Assembly (NCBI RefSeq): GCF_000312105.1
Contig: NZ_HE978638.1
Span: forward strand, 426,386-490,385
Reading direction: 5' to 3'
Length of the DNA: 64,000 nucleotides
From: Aeromicrobium massiliense JC14
GTDB lineage: Bacteria; Actinomycetota; Actinomycetes; Propionibacteriales; Nocardioidaceae
In this document: piece by piece, positions 16,838-24,908 of the stretch
How positions within the stretch are numbered: position 1 is the stretch's first letter
Layout: each line of letters opens with the position of its first letter
The notes under the pieces: generated by a model
The model's database searches: none
What the model saw: only the letters and a program-made list of their open reading frames with translations
What the model was told of the DNA's origin: nothing
Translations under genes and position numbers: made by a program

Positions 16838-19507
16838 TCAGAGCAGGCCCCGCGTGCGGGCGGCGACGAGTGCCTGGACGCGTCCGTCCGCGGCGAGCTT
16901 GCGGTACAGCGAGGCCAGGTGGGTCTTGACCGTGTTCTCGGAGACGAACAGCACGCGGGCGATGGTGCGGTTGGTGCCGCCCCGGGCGAGGGCGTGCAGC
17001 ACGTCGAGCTCGCGTGAGGTGAGGCCGAGCTCGGCGACGACCGTGGGATCGGCGGGATGCGCCGGCGACCGCCCGTCGGTCCCGCGCGCCGAGACGGTGG
17101 GACGGTCGATCGCCCCGAGTGCGGTCGCGACGGCCGGGTGCGGGTCGAGGTGGGCCGCGGCGTCGACCAACAGGTCGCGCAGGCGCGGCGAGATCCCGCC
17201 GACGCTGGTGAACGACCGCCACAGCCGCTGGGCCGAGGCCCGGCTGAGCGCGTCCGGGAGCAGGTCGGTGGCCCGACGGTCGGCGGCCGGGTCCTGGGCG
17301 CGCAGGAGGAAGCCGAGTCGCGCCGCGGCAGCCATGACCCCGACTCCGCGTGGGAGGCGGACGTCCCCCGGTGCCAGGACGGCGTCGAGCCGGGCGACCG
17401 CGCCCGAGGCGTCCCCGGCCAGCCCGGTGCCGAGGGCGTCGACGACCGTGGCCTCGGGGTGCTGGCTTCCGGCCCGCAGCTCCGCCGCCTGCTCGGCGAG
17501 GGCGTCGAGGTCGGCCAGGGCGACGGCGACAGAGACGTGGGCCATCGCCACGTGCCGCCGCGCGAACCGCGGGAGGCTGTCGCGGGGCAGCACCTCCAGC
17601 ACGCGCCGCGCGGTGTCGCCGTCGCCGTCCGCGGCGGCGAGCTCGGCCTCCAGCAGGTGCCGGTAGGCCGTCGACAGGTGGTCGTACGGATCGGGGTCGG
17701 CCGCGGCCCGCGCCAGCTCGTCCCGGGCGGCGTCGAGCTCGAGGGCCTGCAGGTGCCCCACGGCGAGGACGAGGTGGGCCCGGGACGCCACCGGGCGTGC
17801 CACGACGCCGTCGATCCGGGACGAGGCGAGGCCGGCCAGCGCGCGACGGGCGGACCGGGCGGCGGTCTGGTGTCCGTCGCCGGCCAGCTCCACGACGGCG
17901 CGCAGGCTCGCGGCGGACGCGACGGCGACCGGCGACGACGACGCCTGGGCGTGCGCGGCCGCGGCCTGCAGGTGGTGCGCCGCGCCGACGAGGTCGTCCG
18001 TGCCGACCTGCAGGGCGGCCAGGTCGAGCATGAGTCCCGCGACGCGCAACGACGAGACGCCGGACGCGTCGTGGACGTGCGGCGCAGCGGGGTCGTCCGG
18101 GCAGCCGAGCACCTCGGCGGCGGCGCGCACGGCGCGGGCCGGCGGCGACCAGCCGCAGCGGGCGGTCCAGACCTGCAGGCCGGCCAGGTCGGCGTCGAGG
18201 TCCCGCTCGTCGGGAGGCGCCCAGGCCGGCAGGTCCGTCCCGGTCCGGCCCGCCGGGGTCACCGCTCGGTCGGCGAGGCGCTTGGCGATCTCGGGACGTC
18301 CGGTCGACCGGAGCAGGAGCGCGTCCAGCGCCAGCACCGCCGGTGATGCGTCCCGCAGCTCGCCCGGGACCGCCTCGAGTGCAGCGGCCACGAGCTCGGT
18401 CTCGCTCCGCGCGAGCAGCTCCGGCGCCGTCTCGTGAAGGGTGTCCAGGTGCAGCGCGATCCGCTCGGAGAGGACGGCGTGGCGCAGCGCCTGCGCGGCC
18501 TCGCCGGCCCGCAGGTGGTGGGCGACCGCGCGCTCGTGGGCGTCGGCCACCGTCCGGTGCCAGGCGCCACCGGAGAGGGCGCGGCGTCGTAGCACCTCGC
18601 CCACGACCGGGTGCAGGCGCCACGCGGGTCGGCCCGGGTCGTCGCCGCGGCGGGCAGCGAGCAGCACGGCGTCCGCCGCGACCTCCTGCAGCAGGGCCGG
18701 CGCGCGGGCGTCGCCGGTCAGCACCACGGCCGCCTCGGAGGTCAGGTGCGCCTCCTGGCTCAGGCACGCCAGCACCAGACCCAGGTCGGACGGGTAGCTG
18801 TCCAGGGCGGCGTCCACGAGCAGCGCCGCCCGCGCCGACAGCCGGGCCGGGACGTCGTCACCGGGTGCACCGGTCAGTCGGCGCACGCTGCACCAGTCGC
18901 CGGCCATCAGCGTCACCGCCGCGGCCCAGCCGTCGGCCGCCACCACGATGCGGGTGACGTCTTCCGGCTCACCACCGGGCAGGAGCGACCTGGCGAGCTG
19001 AGCGGCCTCCTCGTCGTCGAGCCTCAGACGGTCGGGACGGGCCACGGACATGTGGGTGGTGAGTGCCGCGTCGGCCCACTCGGGCTCGCGGCGCGCGAGC
19101 ATCACCAGCCGGGTGCCCCGGACGGCCAGGCGGCGCGCGAGCAGCGCCTGGTCCGCGGTGCCCAGGTCGTGGGCGTCGTCGACGACCAGGGCGGTCGCCG
19201 GGGAGAGCGGCTCGTCCAGCACCGTGTCGGCGACGTCGGCAGCGCTGCACCAGCGGACGGAGCCCGCGGGCTGCTGCTCGGCCCACGCGGTGGTGCCACA
19301 CGTCTTGCCCGTGCCCGCCGGTGCCACGACCAGAGCGACCGGGTGGCCCTCGTCCAGGAACCGTTCGAGCCGGACGCGTCGCAGCACCGGCTCGGCGCCG
19401 GACAAGGTCCCCGTCGGCAGGCCCAGCACGCGCGTGTGGTCGCCGGACACCTCGCCTCCCCCCTCCCGTCCCGCGGACGTGCCGCCGGGCCGGGCTCCCG
19501 GTGACAT
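16838..19507 (-). CDS. Large ATP-binding LuxR-type regulator (LAL/MalT-like, copy 2)
   Basis: 889 residues from ATG 19507, chosen because GGAGGGG lies upstream; a GTG seven codons earlier overlaps that site. Walker A A-P-A-G-T-G-K-T is at about 62-69 and a Walker B-like A-L-V-V-D-D-A-H at about 112. A long helical repeat region follows, and a C-terminal LuxR helix-turn-helix (about 825-885) with L-T-S-R-E-L-D-V-L and N-T-V-K-T-H-L-A-S-L-Y. The domain order is the same as copy 1 but the middle regions differ strongly, so the two may sense different ligands. It lies 75 bases after the DUF1269 gene and is probably transcribed with it from box 9. Confidence 0.9.
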   Translation of the reverse strand: MSPGARPGGTSAGREGGGEVSGDHTRVLGLPTGTLSGAEPVLRRVRLERFLDEGHPVALVVAPAGTGKTCGTTAWAEQQPAGSVRWCSAADVADTVLDEPLSPATALVVDDAHDLGTADQALLARRLAVRGTRLVMLARREPEWADAALTTHMSVARPDRLRLDDEEAAQLARSLLPGGEPEDVTRIVVAADGWAAAVTLMAGDWCSVRRLTGAPGDDVPARLSARAALLVDAALDSYPSDLGLVLACLSQEAHLTSEAAVVLTGDARAPALLQEVAADAVLLAARRGDDPGRPAWRLHPVVGEVLRRRALSGGAWHRTVADAHERAVAHHLRAGEAAQALRHAVLSERIALHLDTLHETAPELLARSETELVAAALEAVPGELRDASPAVLALDALLLRSTGRPEIAKRLADRAVTPAGRTGTDLPAWAPPDERDLDADLAGLQVWTARCGWSPPARAVRAAAEVLGCPDDPAAPHVHDASGVSSLRVAGLMLDLAALQVGTDDLVGAAHHLQAAAAHAQASSSPVAVASAASLRAVVELAGDGHQTAARSARRALAGLASSRIDGVVARPVASRAHLVLAVGHLQALELDAARDELARAAADPDPYDHLSTAYRHLLEAELAAADGDGDTARRVLEVLPRDSLPRFARRHVAMAHVSVAVALADLDALAEQAAELRAGSQHPEATVVDALGTGLAGDASGAVARLDAVLAPGDVRLPRGVGVMAAAARLGFLLRAQDPAADRRATDLLPDALSRASAQRLWRSFTSVGGISPRLRDLLVDAAAHLDPHPAVATALGAIDRPTVSARGTDGRSPAHPADPTVVAELGLTSRELDVLHALARGGTNRTIARVLFVSENTVKTHLASLYRKLAADGRVQALVAARTRGLL

Positions 19508-19582
19508 CGTGGACCCCTCCGGGTGCACCGCGCAGCACGACGGGCCCGGATCGGGAGATCCGGACCCGTCACGCGGTGTCGG

Positions 19583-20080
19583 TCAGTCCTGGGCGAAGAC
19601 CGTCCGCATCGCAGCCTCCTGCTCCGAGCTGAGGTTCGTGAACAGCAGGTCGGACGGCTCGTGGCCGGCGAAGGCGTCCTTCACCTTGTCGACGACGGCG
19701 TCGCTGCTCATGAGGAACAGCGCCGACGTCCCCGGCGTGACCTGGTCGCGGACCCGGTTGATGAACTCGTCGTCGATGCCGACGTCGGTCAGCGACCCGG
19801 TCAGGGCGCCGGTCGCCGCGCCGACCGCGGCCCCGAGCAGGGGCACGAAGAAGATGAGGCCGAACAGCATCCCCCAGAACGCCCCGCCGAGCGCTCCGGC
19901 GCCCGTCGTGGACACGCCCTGGTGGGTCTTGGGCTTCTTCTTGCCCTCCTCCCACGACACGGTGGCCGCGTCGAGCACGGTGATGACGTTCTCCTTGGCG
20001 AGCTGGGCGAGCGTCCGAGCGGCCTCCTCGGCGCCGCCGGGGGTGTCGAACTTCCATACGGTCAGAGTGGCCTGGGCCAT
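19583..20080 (-). CDS. DUF1269-type membrane-associated protein (copy 2)
   Basis: 165 residues from ATG 20080 with AAGGAGC upstream. Strand-helix-strand at the N-terminus (L-T-V-W-K-F-D, I-T-V-L-D-A-A-T-V-S-W), a glycine-rich hydrophobic hairpin (about 59-95), and T-P-G-T-S-A-L-F-L-M-S in the C-terminal domain. It is a clear paralogue of 8648-9172. It precedes LAL regulator 2 in the same direction. Its box (20160-20176) is buried in the last codons of SulP copy 2. Confidence 0.85.
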   Translation of the reverse strand: MAQATLTVWKFDTPGGAEEAARTLAQLAKENVITVLDAATVSWEEGKKKPKTHQGVSTTGAGALGGAFWGMLFGLIFFVPLLGAAVGAATGALTGSLTDVGIDDEFINRVRDQVTPGTSALFLMSSDAVVDKVKDAFAGHEPSDLLFTNLSSEQEAAMRTVFAQD

Positions 20081-20134
20081 GTGATGCTCCTTGGTCGGCG
20101 CGTCGGCGACGCGGCTGTCGAAGTCGTGTCCAGT

Positions 20135-21886
20135 TCAGCCGTCCCGGTCGGGACGCCCCTCACCCGTTCGGGGTGAACGTCCAGCCGGTCCGGCGCCCTT
20201 CGGGGCCGTCCGCAAGGCGTCCTCGATGGTGGGGTGCAGTGGCGGCTCCGGCTCACCGGCCCGGGCCAGGACGTCGCGCACCTGGCCGACGTCCTCCGCG
20301 AGGGCGAGCTCGGCGCCCATGGCGCGCAGGTCCGCCCGCAGCTGGCCGAGCATCTGGACGGCCGTCACGTCGACCGAGGGCGTCGTCCGTCCGTCGAGCA
20401 CCACCAGGCGCAGCCCCTCCACGCCGGCCGCGAGCTCGCGGATCCGGGCCCGGACGTGGTCGGCGTTGGCGAACACGAGCGGCGCCTCCACGCGCACGAC
20501 CAGCACGCCCGGCAGCTGCGCGTACGCGGGGTTGCGCTCGGCGTCGACCCAGGCGCCGGTGGGGCCGCCGGGGGAGCCGGTGCCCACCGGGGCGAGCGGT
20601 GCGATGTGCGGGCGGGAGGTCCGGGCCAGCAGCAGCACCAGCGAGACGCCCACCCCGATGATCAGGCCGGCGAGGGTCTCGAACAGCAGGACGCCGAGCA
20701 GCGCTGACGCGGCGGCGACGAAGTCGGCCCGAGCGGTCAGCTGGTAGACCCGCGCGAGCGGTCCGGTGCGGACGCGCCACAGGCGGCGCAGCGAGGCGAG
20801 GTCCACCAGCTCGATCACCGCAGCGATGACGATCGCGGCCAGGAGCGCCTCGGGCAGCTGCTCGAACAGGCCGGTGAGGAACAGCAGCGTCACGAGCGTC
20901 AGCACCGCCGCGGTCACGCCCGACAGGGGCGAGCGTCCGCCGGCGGCCCCGTTGACGGCGGTCTTGGAGAGGCTGCCGTTGACGACCATGCCGGACGTCA
21001 GGCCGGCCCCGAGGTTGGCCGCGCCGAGCCCGAGCAGCTCGCGGTCGGGGTCGACGTCGTAGCCGGCCTTGGCCGCGTACGTCTTCGCGGCACCCAGGCC
21101 CTCGGCGAACCCGACGAGCATGACGGCGACGCCGCCGGCGAGCAGGTCGAGGTAGTCGCTGCCGGAGGCGTCCGGCACGCCGAGGCCCGGCAGGCCGGCG
21201 TCGATGTGGCCCACGACGTCCAGCCCGCGCTCCTCGAGGTCGAGCAGCGCCGTCAGGGCGATGCCGGTCAGGGCCACGACCAGCGAGCCGGGCACCGCCG
21301 GCACGAACCGGCGCAGCACGAGGAGCGCCGCGAGGCTGCCGACGCCGACGGCCGCGGTGAGCGGATCGGTCTCGCCGAGGTCGCGCACCACGTCGGCGGC
21401 CTTCTCGAAGAACGAGCCGGAGCCGCCGTCGAGCCCGAGCAGCGCCGGCACCTGGCCGATCATGATCGTCAGCGCCAGGCCGATGATGAAGCCCTTCAGG
21501 ACGGGCTCGGAGATGAACGAGGCCAGGAACCCCAGGCGCAGCAGCCCGGCGGCGACCGCCACGACACCGGTCGCGAGGGCGAGCGCGGTGGTCAGCACCA
21601 GCACGTCGTCGGACCCGGTGGCGACGGTGGCCACGACCCCGGCGGAGAGGGCTGCGGTCGCCGACATGGGAGCCACGACGAGGTGCCGCGACGAGCCCAC
21701 GAGCGCGTACAGCACGAGGGCCGGGACCGCGGCGTAGAGGCCGACGACCGGCGGGACGCCGGCGATCGTGGCGTAGGCGAAGGACTCGGGCACGAGCACC
21801 GCCCAGACCGTCAGTCCGGCCAGCAGGTCGGGCCGCACCCACGACCGGCGGAAGCCGACGAACGCCGGCGCGAAGGGGCGGGTCAC
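20135..21886 (-). CDS. SulP family anion transporter with STAS domain (copy 2)
   Basis: 583 residues from GTG 21886. Typical SulP start: D-L-L-A-G-L-T-V-W-A-V-L-V-P-E-S-F-A-Y-A. About 10-12 helices run to residue 420 or so, then a STAS domain (about 465-560) contains L-R-L-V-V-L-D-G and the T-P-S-V-D-V-T-A turn seen in functional STAS folds. No ribosome site precedes the GTG; instead TACCGT (21893-21898, minus) ends six bases before it, so the mRNA is probably leaderless, with box 10 23 bases further upstream. Substrate unknown (sulfate or bicarbonate are the usual candidates). Confidence 0.9.
   Translation of the reverse strand: MTRPFAPAFVGFRRSWVRPDLLAGLTVWAVLVPESFAYATIAGVPPVVGLYAAVPALVLYALVGSSRHLVVAPMSATAALSAGVVATVATGSDDVLVLTTALALATGVVAVAAGLLRLGFLASFISEPVLKGFIIGLALTIMIGQVPALLGLDGGSGSFFEKAADVVRDLGETDPLTAAVGVGSLAALLVLRRFVPAVPGSLVVALTGIALTALLDLEERGLDVVGHIDAGLPGLGVPDASGSDYLDLLAGGVAVMLVGFAEGLGAAKTYAAKAGYDVDPDRELLGLGAANLGAGLTSGMVVNGSLSKTAVNGAAGGRSPLSGVTAAVLTLVTLLFLTGLFEQLPEALLAAIVIAAVIELVDLASLRRLWRVRTGPLARVYQLTARADFVAAASALLGVLLFETLAGLIIGVGVSLVLLLARTSRPHIAPLAPVGTGSPGGPTGAWVDAERNPAYAQLPGVLVVRVEAPLVFANADHVRARIRELAAGVEGLRLVVLDGRTTPSVDVTAVQMLGQLRADLRAMGAELALAEDVGQVRDVLARAGEPEPPLHPTIEDALRTAPKGAGPAGRSPRTGEGRPDRDG
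20160..20176. promoter_or_regulatory. TCACCCG-n3-CGGGTGA box 9, upstream of DUF1269 copy 2 / LAL regulator 2
   Basis: TCACCCG TTC GGGGTGA, 13 of 14 arm positions match. It lies within the 3' coding end of SulP copy 2. TGAACT (20132-20137, minus), a weak -10, is 22 bases downstream. Confidence 0.58.
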
Positions 21887-21921
21887 CCCGGCACGGTAGG
21901 AGCGTGGCGCAGCCGGTCAGG

Positions 21922-21938
21922 TCACCTGGAAGGGGTGA
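21922..21938. promoter_or_regulatory. TCACCCG-n3-CGGGTGA box 10, upstream of SulP copy 2
   Basis: TCACCTG GAA GGGGTGA, 12 of 14 arm positions match. TACCGT (21893-21898, minus) is 23 bases downstream and six bases before the GTG. Confidence 0.6.
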
Positions 21939-21948
21939 ACGGCCTGGC

Positions 21949-22821
21949 TCACAGGTCCCGTGGCTTGACCGCGGCGGCCGGAGGAGGGGGCCACTCGACG
22001 GCGACTCCCCGGTGCAGCGGCGACCCTGGAGCGGCGACGGCGTGGGTCACCCGCGAAGCGACCTGTGGTCCGGAGCCGGGGTCGTGCCAGACGTGCAGCA
22101 GGAACGTCAGGCGGCCGGGCTCGGCGCCGCAGAGCAGCGCCGACGGTGCGGGGGAGTCCAGGACGCCGGGCAGACCGGCCACCGCGTGGACCAGGACGTC
22201 CGCGACCGCCTCGGTGCCCAGCGCGGCGGCGCCGGCCTCGTGCTGGTCGGGCCCCACGTCCACCCGGACCTGCAGGTCGAGCCGCGTGCGGCCGTGGGCG
22301 GACTCGTTGACGAGCGGCTCGTCCATGACCAGGCGGTTCGGCAGGTGGACCGTTCGCCCGTCGAGCGTCACGAGCACGACCGAGCGGGAGGTCAGGTCGG
22401 ACACGTGGCCGCGGTAGCCGTGCGCCTCGACCAGGTCGCCCAGGCGGATCGGGTGCCGGGTCTGGATGGCCAGGCCCGCGCCGAAGTTGTCCGCGATGCC
22501 CCGGACGAGCAGGAACGTTCCCGCCAGCAGGACGAGCACGGTGGCGAGCAGGGGCTGGATCGGTGCCCCGAGGATGGCGAGCACGACGCCGACGCCCACC
22601 ACGATGACGCCGTACCGCGCGACCCGGGCCGCCTGGAGCGCGACGTCGTCGGCGATGCCCTGGACACGAGCGGACACGCGCATCACGGCGCGGGCGGCGT
22701 AGCGGGCGGCGAGCACCGTGACGAGCGACGCGGCGATCGCCCACAGGACCGACGACACCGTCAGGTGGAGACCGGCCACCGGCACGTCGAGCGACCAGGC
22801 GGCTCCGGCGACCGGCAGCAT
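21949..22821 (-). CDS. MscS family small-conductance mechanosensitive channel
   Basis: 290 residues from ATG 22821, which has GAGGAGGGA upstream; the longer frame to 22917 has an Arg-rich, unlikely N-terminus. Three hydrophobic segments (about 18-38, 60-80, 85-105) lead into the MscS pore-lining/beta domain with G-I-A-D-N-F-G-A-G, P-I-R-L-G-D-L-V-E and H-L-P-N-R-L-V-M. Family role: opens under membrane tension to release solutes on osmotic downshock. It shares box 11 with the divergent GAP gene, with a GACGAT -10 (22863-22868, minus). Confidence 0.88.
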   Translation of the reverse strand: MLPVAGAAWSLDVPVAGLHLTVSSVLWAIAASLVTVLAARYAARAVMRVSARVQGIADDVALQAARVARYGVIVVGVGVVLAILGAPIQPLLATVLVLLAGTFLLVRGIADNFGAGLAIQTRHPIRLGDLVEAHGYRGHVSDLTSRSVVLVTLDGRTVHLPNRLVMDEPLVNESAHGRTRLDLQVRVDVGPDQHEAGAAALGTEAVADVLVHAVAGLPGVLDSPAPSALLCGAEPGRLTFLLHVWHDPGSGPQVASRVTHAVAAPGSPLHRGVAVEWPPPPAAAVKPRDL

Positions 22822-22890
22822 CGGCACGTCCCTCCTCGGCGGTGCGCGGCGGCACCGGGTCGATCGTCCGGAACGGCGTGGCCCCGGTGC

Positions 22891-22907
22891 TCGCCCTTTT
22901 CCGGTGA
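22891..22907. promoter_or_regulatory. TCACCCG-n3-CGGGTGA box 11, between MscS and GAP genes
   Basis: TCGCCCT TTT CCGGTGA, a weaker box that matches in spacing: TAGCGT (22930-22935, plus) and GACGAT (22863-22868, minus) are each 22 bases away. Confidence 0.55.
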
Positions 22908-22983
22908 GTCGCGGCACCGCCCGGGCTCGTAGCGTCGCGGCGTCGCCCGCCTTCGCCGGGCCCGCAACCGAAGGAGACCGGTC

Positions 22984-23649
22984 GTGAACGAGGTCGTGGG
23001 CGAGCTACTCCCGCTGGCACTGGGCGTGGCGATCTCGCCGGTGCCGATCATCGCGGTCATCCTCATGCTGCTGGCGCCACGCGCCCGGGCCGCGTCGGTC
23101 GCCTTCCTCGCCGGCTGGGTCGTGGGCATCACCGTGGTCGTGGGCCTCGTCGCGCTGCTCGTGGACCCGGCGACGGGCGACGAGGACGCGCCGACCTGGG
23201 TGGCCGTGGTCAAGCTCGTGCTGGGCGTCGTGGTGCTGCTCCTCGCGGTGCAGCAGTGGCGCGGCCGCCCGCGTGCCGGCCAGAACGTCGAGCTGCCCGG
23301 CTGGATGGCGGCGATCGACAAGGTGACGCCCGTGCGCGCCGGCGGGCTGGGCGCGTTGCTGTCCGGCCTGAACCCCAAGAACCTGGCGCTCGGCGTGGCC
23401 GCCGGCGTCGCCATCGGCGGCGGAGGGCTGTCCGGCGGCCAGGCGGTCGGGGCGGCCGCCGTGTTCGTCGTGCTGGCGGCGAGCTCGGTCGCCGTGCCGG
23501 TGCTCGGCTACCTCGTGGCGGCCGACCGGTTGCGCGGTCCGCTCGACGAGCTGCGCACCTGGCTGACCGCGCACAACGCGGCGGTCATGACCGTCCTGCT
23601 CCTGGTCATCGGGGTGGCGATGGTCGGCAAGGGCCTCGCGGGGCTGTGA
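22984..23649 (+). CDS. GAP family (SfLAP, sulfolipid-1-addressing-like) membrane protein
   Basis: 221 residues from GTG 22984 with AAGGAG upstream. About six membrane helices; the opening A-L-G-V-A-I-S-P-V-P-I-I-A-V-I-L-M-L and the middle L-L-S-G-L-N-P-K-N-L-A-L-G are characteristic of the family. Mycobacterial members (Sap) help move sulfolipid-1 or glycopeptidolipid across the envelope; most others have no known substrate. Its presence among sulfatases and SulP proteins is suggestive but not proof of a sulfolipid cargo. It forms an operon with the 67-residue protein that starts 23 bases later. Confidence 0.82.
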   Translation: MNEVVGELLPLALGVAISPVPIIAVILMLLAPRARAASVAFLAGWVVGITVVVGLVALLVDPATGDEDAPTWVAVVKLVLGVVVLLLAVQQWRGRPRAGQNVELPGWMAAIDKVTPVRAGGLGALLSGLNPKNLALGVAAGVAIGGGGLSGGQAVGAAAVFVVLAASSVAVPVLGYLVAADRLRGPLDELRTWLTAHNAAVMTVLLLVIGVAMVGKGLAGL

Positions 23650-23672
23650 CGACGGGGCGACGAGGGACGACC

Positions 23673-23876
23673 ATGAGCAAGATGGTGATCCGGGTGGACG
23701 CCGAGCTGTCGGCCGAGCTGCTGGGCGCGTTCCCGCACCTCGTCCCACGGCACCACCGCGCGTCGACGACCATCACCGGCACGGTCGCCGACCAGCAGGA
23801 GCTGCAGGGCGTGCTCAACCTGCTCACGTCGCTCGGCGTCGACGTGGTCGAGGTCGTCACGATCCCCGAGGGCTGA
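23673..23876 (+). CDS. Small protein of unknown function (67 aa)
   Basis: ATG 23673 is preceded by GAGGGA. A strand-helix-strand-helix pattern is likely: M-V-I-R-V-D-A at the start, a helix about 10-20, T-T-I-T-G-T-V, a helix with Q-Q-E-L-Q-G-V-L-N-L-L, and a last strand V-V-E-V-V-T-I. That is the shape of a minimal ferredoxin-like/ACT-like fold. It lies in the GAP-gene operon and ends 21 bases before the convergent formylglycine-generating enzyme gene. I recognise no family. Confidence 0.72.
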   Translation: MSKMVIRVDAELSAELLGAFPHLVPRHHRASTTITGTVADQQELQGVLNLLTSLGVDVVEVVTIPEG

Positions 23877-23897
23877 GCTGGCGCGCCCGCCGCGCGC

Positions 23898-24908
23898 TCA
23901 CGCCGCGCGGGTGACGCAGCGGAACCCGACGTGCGACGCCGTGTCGCGGACGCCGTGGCCCTGGCGGGCCGCCGGCCGGTACCGCTGGCAGTAGTACGGC
24001 GAGCACAGGTGCGAGCCGCCCTTGGTCACCCGCCGGTCGCCCTCGGTGACGACGTCCGGGACGTCCTGCGCGGACGGCGCCACGGCGGCGGTGCGCGAGT
24101 GGCCGCCGCAGCAGCTGTGGCCCGCGGCGGCGTGTGGACCGGCGTCCGGCTCGGCGCCGAGCAGCGTCGTGGCGGGGACGAGGTCGCGGTGGTCGGGGGT
24201 CCACGGCGTCCGGGTCCACTCCCAGACGTTGCCGATCATGTCGGCGAGTCCGTACCCGTTGAGCGGGTACGACCCGACCGGCGACGTGCGGTGGTGCCCG
24301 CGCGCGTCGTCGCTGCGCCACGGGAACGGTCCCTGCCAGGTGTTTGCCAGCACCGTGCCGTCCGGGTGCAGCTCGGTGCCCCAGGCGTAGTCGTCCGGTG
24401 GGTGCCCCCCACGCGCCGCGTGCTCCCACTCGGCCTCCGTGGCCAGGTCCTTGCCGGCCCAGCGAGCGTAGGCCAGGGCGTCCTCCCAGCCGACGTGCAC
24501 GACGGGATGGTCCAGGCGGTCGTCGACGGTGCTGCCCGGTCCGTCGGGGTGGCGCCACTGGGCGCCCGGCTGCCACCGCCACCAGAGGGTCCAGTCGGTG
24601 AGCGGCACGGGACGTGGGGCCTGGGTGAAGACCTGGGAGCCGGGCACGAGCATCGCGGGGTCGGCGCCGGGGAAGTCGGCCGGGTCGAGCTCGCGCTCGG
24701 CGACCGTGATGTGCCCGGTCTCGGCGACGAACGCCGCGAACTCGGCGTTGGTCACGGGGTGCACGTCGAACCACATGTCGCCCACCGAGACCGGGACGAC
24801 CGGACGCTCCTCGGGGTAGAACCGCCCGTTGCCGATCGTCGTGACCCCGCCCGGGACGAGCACCGTCGGGGCGCTCGTCCCGGGCGTCACCGGGTGCGTG
24901 GCGGTCAT
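23898..24908 (-). CDS. Formylglycine-generating enzyme (sulfatase maturase)
   Basis: 336 residues. The ATG at 24908 shares its A with the stop codon of sulfatase B (TGATG), so translation is coupled. The FGE fold is seen throughout: G-G-V-T-T-I-G, P-V-T-N-A-E-F, W-E-D-A-L-A-Y-A-R-W-A-G, L-A-T-E-A-E-W-E, G-N-V-W-E-W, and the active site G-G-S-H-L-C-S-P-Y-Y-C-Q-R-Y-R with Cys302 and Cys307, matching the two copper-binding cysteines of characterised aerobic FGEs. It oxidises the C-x-P-x-R cysteine of sulfatases to formylglycine using oxygen. Being the only FGE in the window, it probably also matures sulfatase A. Confidence 0.95.
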   Translation of the reverse strand: MTATHPVTPGTSAPTVLVPGGVTTIGNGRFYPEERPVVPVSVGDMWFDVHPVTNAEFAAFVAETGHITVAERELDPADFPGADPAMLVPGSQVFTQAPRPVPLTDWTLWWRWQPGAQWRHPDGPGSTVDDRLDHPVVHVGWEDALAYARWAGKDLATEAEWEHAARGGHPPDDYAWGTELHPDGTVLANTWQGPFPWRSDDARGHHRTSPVGSYPLNGYGLADMIGNVWEWTRTPWTPDHRDLVPATTLLGAEPDAGPHAAAGHSCCGGHSRTAAVAPSAQDVPDVVTEGDRRVTKGGSHLCSPYYCQRYRPAARQGHGVRDTASHVGFRCVTRAA

